30,360 nucleotides of DNA. Source: JBGSON01 sp041739085. GTDB taxonomy: Bacteria > Patescibacteriota > Gracilibacteria > CAIRYL01. Where the stretch lies: assembly GCA_041739085.1 (NCBI GenBank), contig JBGSON010000023.1, forward strand, positions 1 through 30,360, in the 5' to 3' direction. Position 1 is the stretch's first letter, and each line of letters opens with the position of its first letter. A model generated the notes under the pieces. It had not been told where the DNA came from and made no database searches. It saw only the letters and a list, made by a program, of their open reading frames with translations. Shown one piece after another: positions 9,484-17,132 of this stretch. The translations under genes were made by a program, and so were the position numbers.

Positions 9484-10167
9484 TTAACTTTCAGACCTTG
9501 TCGGTTCGGATTCCTTTCTCTCTCCTTCGCTTTTCGACTTCTTGAAGATCTCTCCGCGATAGACCCAGACTTTCACTCCGATAGCCCCATAGGTGGTCCT
9601 CGCTCTGTCCTCTGCATAGGAAATATCAGCACGGAATGTGTGGAGCGGGATGCTTCCTTCCAAATACTGCTCTGTCCTGGAAATCTCAGCTCCGCCCAGC
9701 CTTCCGGACACTTTCACCTTGGTCCCCTTCGCTCCGGCTTCCATCGATTTTTGTATCGCCATCTTCGACGCTCTCCGGAAAGCAATCCTTTTTTCGATCT
9801 GCCGTGCGATCGTGTCAGCAACGATCTTCGCCTCGAGCTCCGGGATCTTCACTTCCTTGATGGCGATATCAAAATGCTCTTTGAACTTGTGGAACATCTC
9901 CTTTTTCAGGTCCTCGATCGCAGTCCCCTGTCTTCCGATGATGATACCCGGACGCGCCGTGTAGAGAGAAATATGGGTGCTCTTGTTTGTCCGCTCGATT
10001 TCGATGCGTGCGATCCCCGCTTCTTTCAACTTGAGAAAGAGATACACTCTGATCTCACGGTCTCTGTTTACAAGGCTCGGGTACTGCTTCTTATTTGCGT
10101 ACCAAATACTGTCCCATGTGCGGGTGATTCCGATTCGTAGACCCTCAGGATTGACTTTATGCCCCAT
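9484..10167 (-). CDS. rpsC: 30S ribosomal protein S3 (uS3)
   Basis: S3 binds the head of the small subunit and lines the mRNA entry site. The product starts MGHKVNPEGLRIGITRTWDS, a diagnostic S3 N-terminus. The KH domain (about 45-110) contains a GxxG-type loop as PGIIIGRQGTAI. The C-terminal domain shows SGRLGGAEISRTE and the GVKVWVYRGE end. Length 227 aa is normal, and the tail is Ser/Glu/Arg-rich. It is the last gene of this ribosomal cluster; rplP, rpmC and rpsQ, which usually follow, are not here. A pyrimidine-rich 26-nt spacer with no Shine-Dalgarno separates it from rplV. Confidence 0.98.
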   Translation of the reverse strand: MGHKVNPEGLRIGITRTWDSIWYANKKQYPSLVNRDREIRVYLFLKLKEAGIARIEIERTNKSTHISLYTARPGIIIGRQGTAIEDLKKEMFHKFKEHFDIAIKEVKIPELEAKIVADTIARQIEKRIAFRRASKMAIQKSMEAGAKGTKVKVSGRLGGAEISRTEQYLEGSIPLHTFRADISYAEDRARTTYGAIGVKVWVYRGEIFKKSKSEGERKESEPTRSES

Positions 10168-10193
10168 GAAAAAAAGAAAGAAAAGAAAAAAAA

Positions 10194-10517
10194 TTAAATG
10201 CCGACTTCAACAGTAATATGAGATGTCATCTTGTCTATGGGATGGGATCTCCCTCGCGAAATGGTAATGAATCGCTTGTAGGTTGGCCCCTTGGTAACGA
10301 GGATCCTCTTCACCATGAGCTTCGATTTGTCCTGTCCGAAATTGTTCTCTGCGTTTGCCGCAGCGGAAGCGATGACCTTCGAGATGATCTTCGACGCCTT
10401 TTTCGGGATATACTTCAAAAGATCTAGTGCTTCCTCGACACTTTTCCCTTTTAAAAGGTTGGCGACCACATTCGCTTTTTTCGGTGATATTCTGATCTGT
10501 CTGAGAATCGCTTTCAT
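10194..10517 (-). CDS. rplV: 50S ribosomal protein L22 (uL22)
   Basis: L22 binds 23S rRNA and extends a loop into the nascent-peptide exit tunnel. The 107 aa include the family signatures RISPKKANVVANLLKGK near the N-terminus and GPTYKRFITISRGRSHPIDK in the C-terminal hairpin that reaches the tunnel. Length is normal (about 110). It sits between rpsS (18 nt) and rpsC (26 nt), in the standard order of the S10 operon. The start yields the expected short N-terminus. Confidence 0.98.
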   Translation of the reverse strand: MKAILRQIRISPKKANVVANLLKGKSVEEALDLLKYIPKKASKIISKVIASAAANAENNFGQDKSKLMVKRILVTKGPTYKRFITISRGRSHPIDKMTSHITVEVGI

Positions 10518-10535
10518 AATGCAAGGAAATAAAAA

Positions 10536-10805
10536 TTACTTCGCTAGTTTGCCACCATGACCTTTAAACTTCCGGGTGGGGGCGAACTCACCGAGTTTGT
10601 GTCCGACCATGTTTTCGGTGACAAAAACAGGGGAATGCTGTTTTCCGTTATGGACTCCGAATGTATGGCCCACGAATTCAGGATGGACCGAAGAGGCTCT
10701 CGACCAAGTCCTGATGATTCTTTTCGTGTTTGTCGCATTCATGGTCAACACCTTTTTCAGGAGCTTTGGATCAACGTACGGACCTTTTTTTGAACTTCGT
10801 GGCAT
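10536..10805 (-). CDS. rpsS: 30S ribosomal protein S19 (uS19)
   Basis: S19 sits in the head of the 30S subunit and contacts S13 and the A-site tRNA region. The 89-aa product begins MPRSSKKGPYVDPKLLKKV and contains TWSRASSVHPEFVGHTFGVH and a GEFAPTRKFKGH end, all typical of S19. Length is normal. It lies 14 nt after rplB and 18 nt before rplV, as in the standard gene order. Confidence 0.98.
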   Translation of the reverse strand: MPRSSKKGPYVDPKLLKKVLTMNATNTKRIIRTWSRASSVHPEFVGHTFGVHNGKQHSPVFVTENMVGHKLGEFAPTRKFKGHGGKLAK

Positions 10806-10819
10806 AGAGAAAATAAAAA

Positions 10820-11662
10820 TTACACTTTCTTTCCGGATCTTCGGCGAATGATGAAACGTGAGGAGGGATTCTTTCTCCTTCTTGTCTTAAAGCCAAGCGC
10901 CGGCTTCCCCCAGGGTGTCTTCGGATGCTTAAGACCGATCGAGGTATGCCCTTCTCCTCCTCCATGCGGATGATCCACAGGGTTCATGGATTTTCCGAGT
11001 ACCTGCGGCCTTCGCCCCATATTCCTGATCCTCCCCGCTTTCCCGATGGTGACATTCATATGGTCAGGATTGGAGACTACTCCTATTGTTGCATAACAAT
11101 CCTTGTGGATATATCTCACCTCACCGGACGGGAGCTGCACCTGAGCCATGTCTCCGTCCAGGGACACGAGCTTTGCGGACGACCCTGCGCTCCTCACGAT
11201 CTGCCCTCCCCGCTTCAGTGTCAGTTCAATATTGAAAATGGAGTATCCCGTGGGGATGTTTTTCAGCATCAACCGGTTTCCGACATCAGGTTTAGCGGAT
11301 TCGGAAGTGACGACTGACGTACCGACCTTGAGACCTTCGGGAGCGATGATATACCGCTTTTCGCCGTCCATATAATTGAGGAGTGCGATGAATGCTGTCC
11401 GGTTCGGATCATATTCGATGCTCACGACTTTTGCCGGCACATCGAGCTTATCCATTCTTTTAAAATCAATAATCCGGTAAAAGCGTTTTACCCCGCCTCC
11501 GCGATGACGGATCGTGATATGTCCATGGGCATTCCTCCCCGCATTCTTTTTTGCAGCAACGAGAAGCGATTTTTCCGGCTTTTTCTTCGTGAGCCCGGAA
11601 TAGTCGACGACGCTCATCCCTCTCCGGCCCGGTGTTGTTGGTCTAAATGTTTTGATTGGCAT
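10820..11662 (-). CDS. rplB: 50S ribosomal protein L2 (uL2)
   Basis: L2 is a primary 23S rRNA binder needed for subunit association and peptidyl-transferase function. The 280 aa are full length (about 275). Seen motifs are MPIKTFRPTTPGRR at the N-terminus, GRNAHGHITIRHRGGG, and the conserved MNPVDHPHGGGEGH loop that holds the essential His near the peptidyl-transferase centre. The tail is basic. It follows rplW after 8 nt. Those 8 nt (CCGGACCT) are identical to the 8 nt before the start of the ATP-grasp gene at 18975. Confidence 0.98.
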   Translation of the reverse strand: MPIKTFRPTTPGRRGMSVVDYSGLTKKKPEKSLLVAAKKNAGRNAHGHITIRHRGGGVKRFYRIIDFKRMDKLDVPAKVVSIEYDPNRTAFIALLNYMDGEKRYIIAPEGLKVGTSVVTSESAKPDVGNRLMLKNIPTGYSIFNIELTLKRGGQIVRSAGSSAKLVSLDGDMAQVQLPSGEVRYIHKDCYATIGVVSNPDHMNVTIGKAGRIRNMGRRPQVLGKSMNPVDHPHGGGEGHTSIGLKHPKTPWGKPALGFKTRRRKNPSSRFIIRRRSGKKV

Positions 11663-11670
11663 AGGTCCGG

Positions 11671-11976
11671 TTATTTCTTAGATGATTTTTTGGTGGAAAC
11701 AAGTTCGATACTTGCTCCTTTCGGAAGCAACACGATCGCTTTCTTCGTCTTTTTCCTCTTCGTCATGATCTTCCCTCTCCCGACCGACCTCTCTTTCCTC
11801 GGGCTGAAAAGGATCCTCACCGCGTCGGGTTTCACTCCATAGTAAGTCCGGATCGCGTTCATGACATCGATTTTTGTCGCATCCCCGTGAACAGAGAAGA
11901 CATGCTGATTCATAGACTGCAGATTCACTGCTTTTTCCGTGACAATCGGGCCGATGAGGACTTGTGAGAGTTCCAT
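11671..11976 (-). CDS. rplW: 50S ribosomal protein L23 (uL23)
   Basis: L23 lies at the polypeptide exit and is the docking site for trigger factor and SRP. The 101 aa show the family pattern: PIVTEKAVNL near the N-terminus, FSVHGDATKIDVMNAIRTYYGVKPDAVR in the middle, then a basic KRKKTKKAIVLL stretch and a Lys/Ser-rich tail. Length is normal. It is 6 nt after rplD and 8 nt before rplB, in canonical order. Confidence 0.96.
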   Translation of the reverse strand: MELSQVLIGPIVTEKAVNLQSMNQHVFSVHGDATKIDVMNAIRTYYGVKPDAVRILFSPRKERSVGRGKIMTKRKKTKKAIVLLPKGASIELVSTKKSSKK

Positions 11977-11982
11977 AGCGTC

Positions 11983-12621
11983 TTATTTCTGAGGAGAATT
12001 CAAAAACAACTCTTCCGCGATCTTGAGAGACGATTCGAGGATGAGGAGAGAGTCTGACCAGAGAATATCCGCAATGTTCAGATATGAAACATGGATCGTC
12101 TTCACTCCCGGGATGTTGGATACACTTTTTTCGATGATGAGATTCGATTCCGGGATGACAAAAAGAATTTTTCTCTTGAGAGGGATTTTCTTCATGAGCC
12201 CCGTGAACACAGTTGTCTTCGGCTTCGTGAGTTCAAATGACTGGAGTACGAGGACGTCCTTCTCGCTTGCTTTAACGGAAAGCGCTGAGAACAGAGCGGC
12301 GCGGCGCATCTTCTTCGGCATTCTCTTTTCAAAATTCTTGGTGCCGGTCGGACCGAAAGGAACACCTCCACCCCTCCAGAGCGGACTCCGTATGGACCCC
12401 TGACGCGCGCGCCCGCGTCCCTTCTGCGGGAAAGGCTTTCTTCCCCCGCCGCGGACTTCAGCTCTCGTGAGCGTCTTCGCGGTATCGATCCTCGCATTGG
12501 AGATCTGCCGGACAAACGCCTGATGCATGAGATCAGGTTTTATGGGCGCCTCGAAAATCTCCTTCTTGAGTTCCATTTCTCCTTTCTTCTCACCCGACTG
12601 TGTGTAAACGGGAGCCTTCAT
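11983..12621 (-). CDS. rplD: 50S ribosomal protein L4 (uL4)
   Basis: L4 binds 23S rRNA and extends an arm into the exit tunnel. In some bacteria it also represses its own operon. The 212 aa carry the tunnel-loop signature TRAEVRGGGRKPFPQKGRGRARQGS (about 56-80) and the following WRGGGVPFGPTG. Its start overlaps the rplC stop by one base (TAATG), so the two are translationally coupled. The C-terminus is somewhat divergent but length is normal. Autoregulation through the leader upstream of rplC is possible but not shown. Confidence 0.97.
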   Translation of the reverse strand: MKAPVYTQSGEKKGEMELKKEIFEAPIKPDLMHQAFVRQISNARIDTAKTLTRAEVRGGGRKPFPQKGRGRARQGSIRSPLWRGGGVPFGPTGTKNFEKRMPKKMRRAALFSALSVKASEKDVLVLQSFELTKPKTTVFTGLMKKIPLKRKILFVIPESNLIIEKSVSNIPGVKTIHVSYLNIADILWSDSLLILESSLKIAEELFLNSPQK

Positions 12622-13193
12622 TATTCCTTATTGATAAATACGAAAGAATTTCTTGATCCTGGTACGGATCCCTTGACTGCGATGAGATTTCTCTTTGCAT
12701 CGACGATGACGACCTGCTTTTTCTTGACGGTCACAACGTCTCCACCCATTCGCCCCGGCATCCGGAGCCCTCTCTTCGTCCTCCCCGGCATGGCTCTCTG
12801 CCCTGTGGAACCATGGTTCATAAACTTTGTTCCATGGGACTTCCGGAGTGATTTCATCTTGTGCAGTTTGATCCTTCCCTGAAATCCCTTCCCTTTTGAT
12901 ACTCCGGAAATGGTGACGAGATCATTTTTCTCAAAGATCTCTACATTCACCGTATCGCTCATCTTCACTTCCTCTGGAAAGGAAAACTCCTTCAGTTTCT
13001 TGAATTTCTTCGTCTTTGTCGGTTTTGGAAGCGGACTCGCTCCGAGTACGACTGCCTCATAGCCGTCCTTTTCCTGCGTTTTCAGCTGGTGGACGACGTT
13101 CGGTTCGCAGATAAGAAACGTAACGGGTACAAGAGACCCGTCATCGACGAAGACCTGAGACATACCGATTTTTTTTCCGATTATTCCGGGCAT
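12621..13193 (-). CDS. rplC: 50S ribosomal protein L3 (uL3)
   Basis: L3 is an early-assembly 23S rRNA binder whose loop approaches the peptidyl-transferase centre. The product has MPGIIGKKIGMSQVF at its start, GVSKGKGFQGRIK in the middle, then HGSTGQRAMPGRTKRG and GRMGGDVVTVKKK, all diagnostic. I chose the ATG at 13193 because it gives the family's usual N-terminus. An in-frame ATG at 13217 would add eight residues (MQALKYSS) with no homology value and no better ribosome site. It is the first gene of the cluster here. rpsJ, normally just upstream, is absent, and a divergent membrane-protein gene takes its place. Confidence 0.96.
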   Translation of the reverse strand: MPGIIGKKIGMSQVFVDDGSLVPVTFLICEPNVVHQLKTQEKDGYEAVVLGASPLPKPTKTKKFKKLKEFSFPEEVKMSDTVNVEIFEKNDLVTISGVSKGKGFQGRIKLHKMKSLRKSHGTKFMNHGSTGQRAMPGRTKRGLRMPGRMGGDVVTVKKKQVVIVDAKRNLIAVKGSVPGSRNSFVFINKE

Positions 13194-13317
13194 GGATGAG
13201 TACTTGAGAGCTTGCATGGCGATATGCAGATTCTAACGGAGGAAATGTTCTGGAACGCCCTTCCGCTTTGGGAAAGACTCGAATCCGAATATCTGTCCAA
13301 GATCAAAATGCCATGGG
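13194..13317 (-). promoter_or_regulatory. 5' leader of the ribosomal-protein operon
   Basis: The stretch between the promoter and the chosen rplC start would form a leader of about 118 nt. It holds a small possible hairpin (GGAA-loop-TTCC around 13240) and no Shine-Dalgarno before either candidate ATG. Such leaders often host ribosomal-protein feedback sites (L4 in enterics), but I see no recognisable L4 target. An 86-codon frame crossing it (13493-13233, minus) lacks support and is not called. Confidence 0.3.
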
Positions 13318-13346
13318 ATTGTACAGATTTGAAAAAGTGGCGTCAA
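13318..13346 (-). promoter_or_regulatory. strong sigma70-type promoter of the rplC operon
   Basis: On the minus strand TTGACG (13346-13341) is followed by exactly 17 nt and TACAAT (13323-13318). Five of six bases match consensus in each box. Transcription would start near 13311 and read through rplC to rpsC. The good match and spacing fit a highly expressed ribosomal operon that has lost its usual upstream genes. Confidence 0.7.
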
Positions 13347-13487
13347 GGGAAATAAGTGCGAATAAGAAGCAGAAAGGACAACCATATAAATGAGAAAAGA
13401 AAAAACACAAAAGAAAAAGCAGGGAGACATGGCGAACACCTCAGTCCTCTCTCTTTTGTGCTTTTTCATTTTTCTTTGAAAGAATTC

Positions 13488-13517
13488 TTGCATTGTACTG
13501 GGTCTTTCTGCTATTTT
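13488..13517 (+). promoter_or_regulatory. promoter of the seven-TM protein gene
   Basis: TTGCAT (13488-13493), an 18-nt spacer ending in TGC, then TATTTT (13512-13517) make an extended -10 promoter on the plus strand. The -35 box covers the TTG at 13493 that would begin the longest reading frame, so that start cannot be in the transcript. This supports the ATG at 13550. Confidence 0.5.
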
Positions 13518-13549
13518 CAGCTGTAAGGAACCCCTTTTTTCTCACTCCC

Positions 13550-14422
13550 ATGAGTACCATGCCCAATTTCTCCCCTCTCTATATGATGCCCGTGATCCTT
13601 GGTGTCCTTTTCTGGCTTCTCGTGTTTGCCTCTGTCATTATTATCCCGACGATCTATCTCCTCGCGAGATCGCCGAACCGGATCATCTCTTCGATCTTCT
13701 CCTACAAGATCTGGGGCGCAGGAATCCTCCTCACGGTGGGAAGCATCGGATTCTTTTTGAGTAATGCGCTCGCCCAACTCGGATTCCGCGAAGAAGACAC
13801 CTTTTCCTGGCCGATGGATAATCTCAGGATTCAGCTTGTTTTGCTCATCATCGGCGGTTATCTCCTCATCATCGGGAAAAGCTTCCTCCCTGCGAGCATT
13901 TTCGATACGGAAAAGAGCGAATCAAAATCCCCCCTCCTCTACGCATCCCACATTTTCCACACTTATGGAACGGGGATTCTCATCTTCCTTGAAGCGGTCC
14001 TCATCGGCGTTCTCGCGAACTTCCTGCTGAAATACGGACTCATCGAATTCGGAGAAGTGCAGGAGAACGGACTCCATTTCTTCGTGAACTTCGTTTCTGT
14101 CCTCGTCCCCACGATGATCCTCGGCCTTTTCTTCCTCCCGTCTTTCCATTCGAAAAAGCGGTTTTATCCGAAAATGAAATCAGAGGCGGTGGCGATATTC
14201 GAACTCGTGCTCTTCTTCGGAGCTGGGCTTCTCTTCCTCTTTACCTTCGGAGTCCTCTTTCAGAACGGCCTCATCGCGCTCCTCGACAAACCCGACATCC
14301 TCGGCGAACCGATCGACAAAAATGAAACGAGGGACGTCCTCATCCTCTTCGTCATCGCAGTCGTCTTCATCGCTTCGATCTGGAGATCCGTCGGGGGGAA
14401 GGACGCGTTCCAGAAAAAGTAA
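13550..14422 (+). CDS. polytopic membrane protein of unknown function
   Basis: I recognise no family. The product from the ATG at 13550 is 290 aa with about seven hydrophobic segments (near residues 12-36, 47-70, 88-106, 135-157, 167-190, 205-228 and 252-270). Loops are short, with charged clusters around 113-125 and 193-204. A longer frame beginning with TTG at 13493 overlaps the promoter and is rejected; a second ATG nine bases further on is also possible. The gene stands alone: divergent from the ribosomal operon, with its own promoter and a good terminator 24 nt after the stop. Codon use is resident-like. No catalytic or transport motif is evident. Confidence 0.78.
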   Translation: MSTMPNFSPLYMMPVILGVLFWLLVFASVIIIPTIYLLARSPNRIISSIFSYKIWGAGILLTVGSIGFFLSNALAQLGFREEDTFSWPMDNLRIQLVLLIIGGYLLIIGKSFLPASIFDTEKSESKSPLLYASHIFHTYGTGILIFLEAVLIGVLANFLLKYGLIEFGEVQENGLHFFVNFVSVLVPTMILGLFFLPSFHSKKRFYPKMKSEAVAIFELVLFFGAGLLFLFTFGVLFQNGLIALLDKPDILGEPIDKNETRDVLILFVIAVVFIASIWRSVGGKDAFQKK

Positions 14423-14445
14423 AATCCATTCTTAAAGGAACAAGA

Positions 14446-14477
14446 AAAAGCCTCTCAAAGAACCGGGAGGCTTTTTT
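14446..14477 (+). terminator. intrinsic terminator after the seven-TM gene
   Basis: AAAGCCTC and GAGGCTTT form a stem around a loop of about 12 nt, followed by TTTTTT. It lies 24 nt after the stop at 14422 and isolates that gene from the peptidase gene downstream. Confidence 0.8.
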
Positions 14478-14579
14478 GTATACAAGAATGCAAGTCCGAA
14501 CAGCAGACGCTGCTCTCTTTTTGACTTCCCTTTTCTGAGAAACTGGAGAAAAATTTCTTTAGACTTTCTTGTCCATTAT

Positions 14580-15473
14580 ATGCCTCTTCACGAGATCTTC
14601 TCGTCACCGTCGGAAGAATCTCTCTCCCCCGTCTTCCTTTCGGAAGGCGCCCATCCCATCCCGCTCCAGGCAGGCGAGCAGTTGTTCAAATTCGAAGTGG
14701 AACCGGGATTTCACTACAGTTTTATCGTGAATACGGGATCTGTGGACCACCATCTCATGAGCCGCGGCGCACCGGCGGTGGAAATCTGGAATTATTCCGG
14801 AATGAGGTTTCAGGCGGAATCGTATGGTTTTTCACTTCCGGACAACGGGATCACGAATAATTTCTCCCCCGGGAAATCTGCAATTCTTTTCTTCGCCGAT
14901 CCCGGACATTTTCCGCGGAAATACTTCAACTATGTCCGTGTTTTTCTTTGGGAATCCGTTTCGACGGCGTGGATCAAAATCGTGAAGAAAAAGGTGAAGC
15001 ATTTCTGCCTTCCGTTTTCCGGGAACCAGAGCTACCTCAATGCGTTCGGATACCGGGCGATCCTTCCGGGGAGGATGAAGCCGACGATAAACGGTCATGA
15101 CGGAGTCGACATCAAGGCGTTTTCCGTGAATGAAGACGGATCACCGGAAAGGGATTTGGATCGCCCTGTCCATGCCATTGCTCATGGAAAAGTCATCAAA
15201 ACAAAAGATCTCGGGATCCTCGGAAAAGCGGTTTGGATCGAGCATAATTGCGGAGAACAAATCTTCACGAGCCTTTCTGTCCACCTTCAGGAGCTCTTTG
15301 TGAAGACCGGGGATAGGGTTCTCCGTGGAAAAACGGAGATCGGGACGATCTTCTGGCGTGAAGCGCATCTCCATCTCGAGATCTTCCCGAAATCCTCGAC
15401 GGCCTGGTGGAAAGGCTACAGCTATGGGAGAGGTGGACAGGTCGACCCGCTGGGGATCATTTTTGAGAATTAG
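14580..15473 (+). CDS. M23-family (LytM/lysostaphin-like) metallopeptidase
   Basis: This is a predicted zinc endopeptidase that cuts peptide cross-links of peptidoglycan. The C-terminal domain (about 165-290) has the M23 ligand set: His173-x3-Asp177 (GHDGVD) and His263-x-His265 (HLHLE), plus His235 in the SVHLQELFVKTGD strand. The N-terminal 150 residues form a beta-rich domain I do not recognise. No signal peptide or TM helix is seen, so the route to the wall is unclear: it may be exported non-classically, act on recycled material, or start differently. The stop codon TAG lies in the first heptamer of the adjacent repeat array. The 106-nt upstream gap has no clear promoter. Confidence 0.82.
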   Translation: MPLHEIFSSPSEESLSPVFLSEGAHPIPLQAGEQLFKFEVEPGFHYSFIVNTGSVDHHLMSRGAPAVEIWNYSGMRFQAESYGFSLPDNGITNNFSPGKSAILFFADPGHFPRKYFNYVRVFLWESVSTAWIKIVKKKVKHFCLPFSGNQSYLNAFGYRAILPGRMKPTINGHDGVDIKAFSVNEDGSPERDLDRPVHAIAHGKVIKTKDLGILGKAVWIEHNCGEQIFTSLSVHLQELFVKTGDRVLRGKTEIGTIFWREAHLHLEIFPKSSTAWWKGYSYGRGGQVDPLGIIFEN

Positions 15474-15920
15474 GAATTGGGAATTAGGAAGTAGGGGCTT
15501 CCCTGATTCTTACTTCTTACTTCCTACTTCTTAATTCTTCCCCCTTGCATTTTTGAGAATTAGGAATTAGGAATTGGGAATTAGGAAGTAGGGGCTTCCC
15601 TAATTCTTAATTCTTACTTCCTACTTCTTAATTCTCCCCCCTTGCATTTTTAGGAATTAGGAAGTAGGAATTGGGAATTAGGAAGTAGGGGCTTCCCTGA
15701 TTCTTACTTCTTACTTCCTACTTCTTAATTCTCCCCCCTTGCATTTTTGAGAATTAGGAATTAGGAATTGGGAAGTAGGAAGTAGGGGGCTTCCCTAATT
15801 CTTACTTCTTACTTCCTACTTCTTAATTCTCCCCCCTTACATTTTTGAGAATTAGGAATTGGGAATTAGGAAGTAGGGGGCTTCCCTAATTCCTAATTCT
15901 TACTTCCTACTTCTTACTTC
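15458..15920. repeat. five-copy tandem array of heptamer-built hairpins
   Basis: Five units begin with CATTTT at 15458, 15548, 15645, 15742 and 15840, giving periods of 90, 97, 97 and 98 bp. Each unit is a run of purine-rich heptamers (GAATTAG, GAATTGG, GAAGTAG), a centre of GGGGCTTCCC type, then the complementary run (CTAATTC, TTACTTC, CTACTTC), then CCCCCCTTGCA. Each unit can fold into a long imperfect hairpin with a GCTT loop. The 90 to 97 step equals one heptamer, as expected for slippage. The array fills the gap between convergent genes and contains both stop codons. It resembles the short tandemly repeated repetitive sequences known from cyanobacteria. There are no unique spacers, so it is not CRISPR. 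Confidence 0.93.
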
Positions 15921-17055
15921 TGAACTCCTCCCATTTCTCCCTGCAGAACGCCTCGATCCTCTCCTCAAACTTCTCCCGGGAATATTCCTTTACCGAATCC
16001 TGAACTTTTTTACGATCGAAAGTGAGCGATTCAAAATGATCTATCGCCTTTTCAACATGGCGGACGGACTGCACATCGAAAAAAACACCGTTCTCCCCTT
16101 CTCTCACAATATCCATCGCTCCCCCTTTTTTGAGCGCGATGACGGGAGTCCCCGCAGCCATGCCCTCCATGAGCGAGATCCCTGCATCCTCGATCTGGGG
16201 AAAGAGAAATCCTTTTGCTTCTCCGAGGAGCCGTACGAGTTCATCATCCGAAACATAACCGAGGATCTCAATATTCGGATGATCTCTCGCCATCTCCCTG
16301 AGATGTTTCTCATGAGGACCTTTCCCCGCGATGAGGAGTCTTTTTGAGGGGAGGCGAAAAAAAGTCTCCACGAGGAGATCGAATCTCTTGTAGGGAGTGA
16401 GCCGTCCCATGGAGAAATAGTAATCCCCTTTCTTTTCTCTCGTCCCCCGGGAAAACTTCTCAAAATCGACGGGAGGAGTGATGACCGCGCTCTTCTTCCG
16501 ATAATATTTGCGGATCCTTTCCGCGATAAATTCTGAATTTGCGATATAGACATCCGGACGCTCCGCGGCAAACCGGTCCCAGATCCGGAGTTTTGAGAGC
16601 CGCGAAGGGAGCAGTTTTCGAAGCCACCGGAATCCTCTCGGAAAAGGGAACTCCTTCACATATTCCTGCCATGAATCCCAGAGGTAGCGCGTCGGCGTGT
16701 GGCAATAGCAGATGTGGAGCGACTCGGGGGTCGTGAGGCATCCTTTCCCGACGAAGGAAGAGGAAGAAAGGACGAGGTCATACCCGGAGAGATCGAAGCT
16801 CTCAATGGCCCTCGGAAGAAACATGAGGAGCGACTGATGCCTCTTCCGGATGAATCTCGGGAGAATCTGAAGAGGACTCGTCTTCACTTTTTTTCCCCCG
16901 AGCGATTTCATCTCTTCGGGGACGAATACCGTGGTGAAGAGATCGGAATTCGGAAAGATCCTCGTGAAAGACTCGATGACACTTTCAGCTCCTCCATAGT
17001 TTGTAAGCCAGTCAGCAACGATCGCGACCCGTAATTGTTCAAATATTTTATTCAT
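15907..17055 (-). CDS. family 4 glycosyltransferase (GT-B fold, WbaZ-like)
   Basis: The product transfers a sugar, probably a hexose from a nucleotide donor, onto a lipid-linked or surface glycan on the cytoplasmic side. The N-terminal half has VAIVADWLTNYGGAE (acceptor-side glycine motif) and CYCHTPTRYLWDSW. The C-terminal half has FSMGRLTPYKRFD and the E-x7-E donor motif in EDAGISLMEGMAAGTPVIAL. Length (about 382 aa) is normal. I chose the ATG at 17055 because it sits a few residues before the first beta strand; an in-frame ATG at 17082 adds nine hydrophobic residues. The last codons (RSKK) and the TAG stop lie inside the heptamer array. It is 78 nt downstream of the amidohydrolase gene and probably cotranscribed. 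Confidence 0.9.
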   Translation of the reverse strand: MNKIFEQLRVAIVADWLTNYGGAESVIESFTRIFPNSDLFTTVFVPEEMKSLGGKKVKTSPLQILPRFIRKRHQSLLMFLPRAIESFDLSGYDLVLSSSSFVGKGCLTTPESLHICYCHTPTRYLWDSWQEYVKEFPFPRGFRWLRKLLPSRLSKLRIWDRFAAERPDVYIANSEFIAERIRKYYRKKSAVITPPVDFEKFSRGTREKKGDYYFSMGRLTPYKRFDLLVETFFRLPSKRLLIAGKGPHEKHLREMARDHPNIEILGYVSDDELVRLLGEAKGFLFPQIEDAGISLMEGMAAGTPVIALKKGGAMDIVREGENGVFFDVQSVRHVEKAIDHFESLTFDRKKVQDSVKEYSREKFEERIEAFCREKWEEFRSKK

Positions 17056-17132
17056 CAGGAAAGTGATCAATTCAAACGCCATTCTGCCAGATATTTTCGC
17101 GAATGGAAAGAATGGAAGTCCATCCTGCGATC

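Noticed and set aside
13233..13493. 86-codon frame on the minus strand upstream of rplC
   Set aside because: It spans the rplC promoter, has low-complexity sequence and no family match; it is not the missing rpsJ.
13493..13549. TTG start extending the seven-TM protein by 19 residues
   Set aside because: The extension overlaps the predicted -35 and -10 boxes, so it would not be transcribed.
15458..15920. CRISPR array
   Set aside because: The tandem units have no unique spacers; the whole unit is repeated and no cas genes are near.
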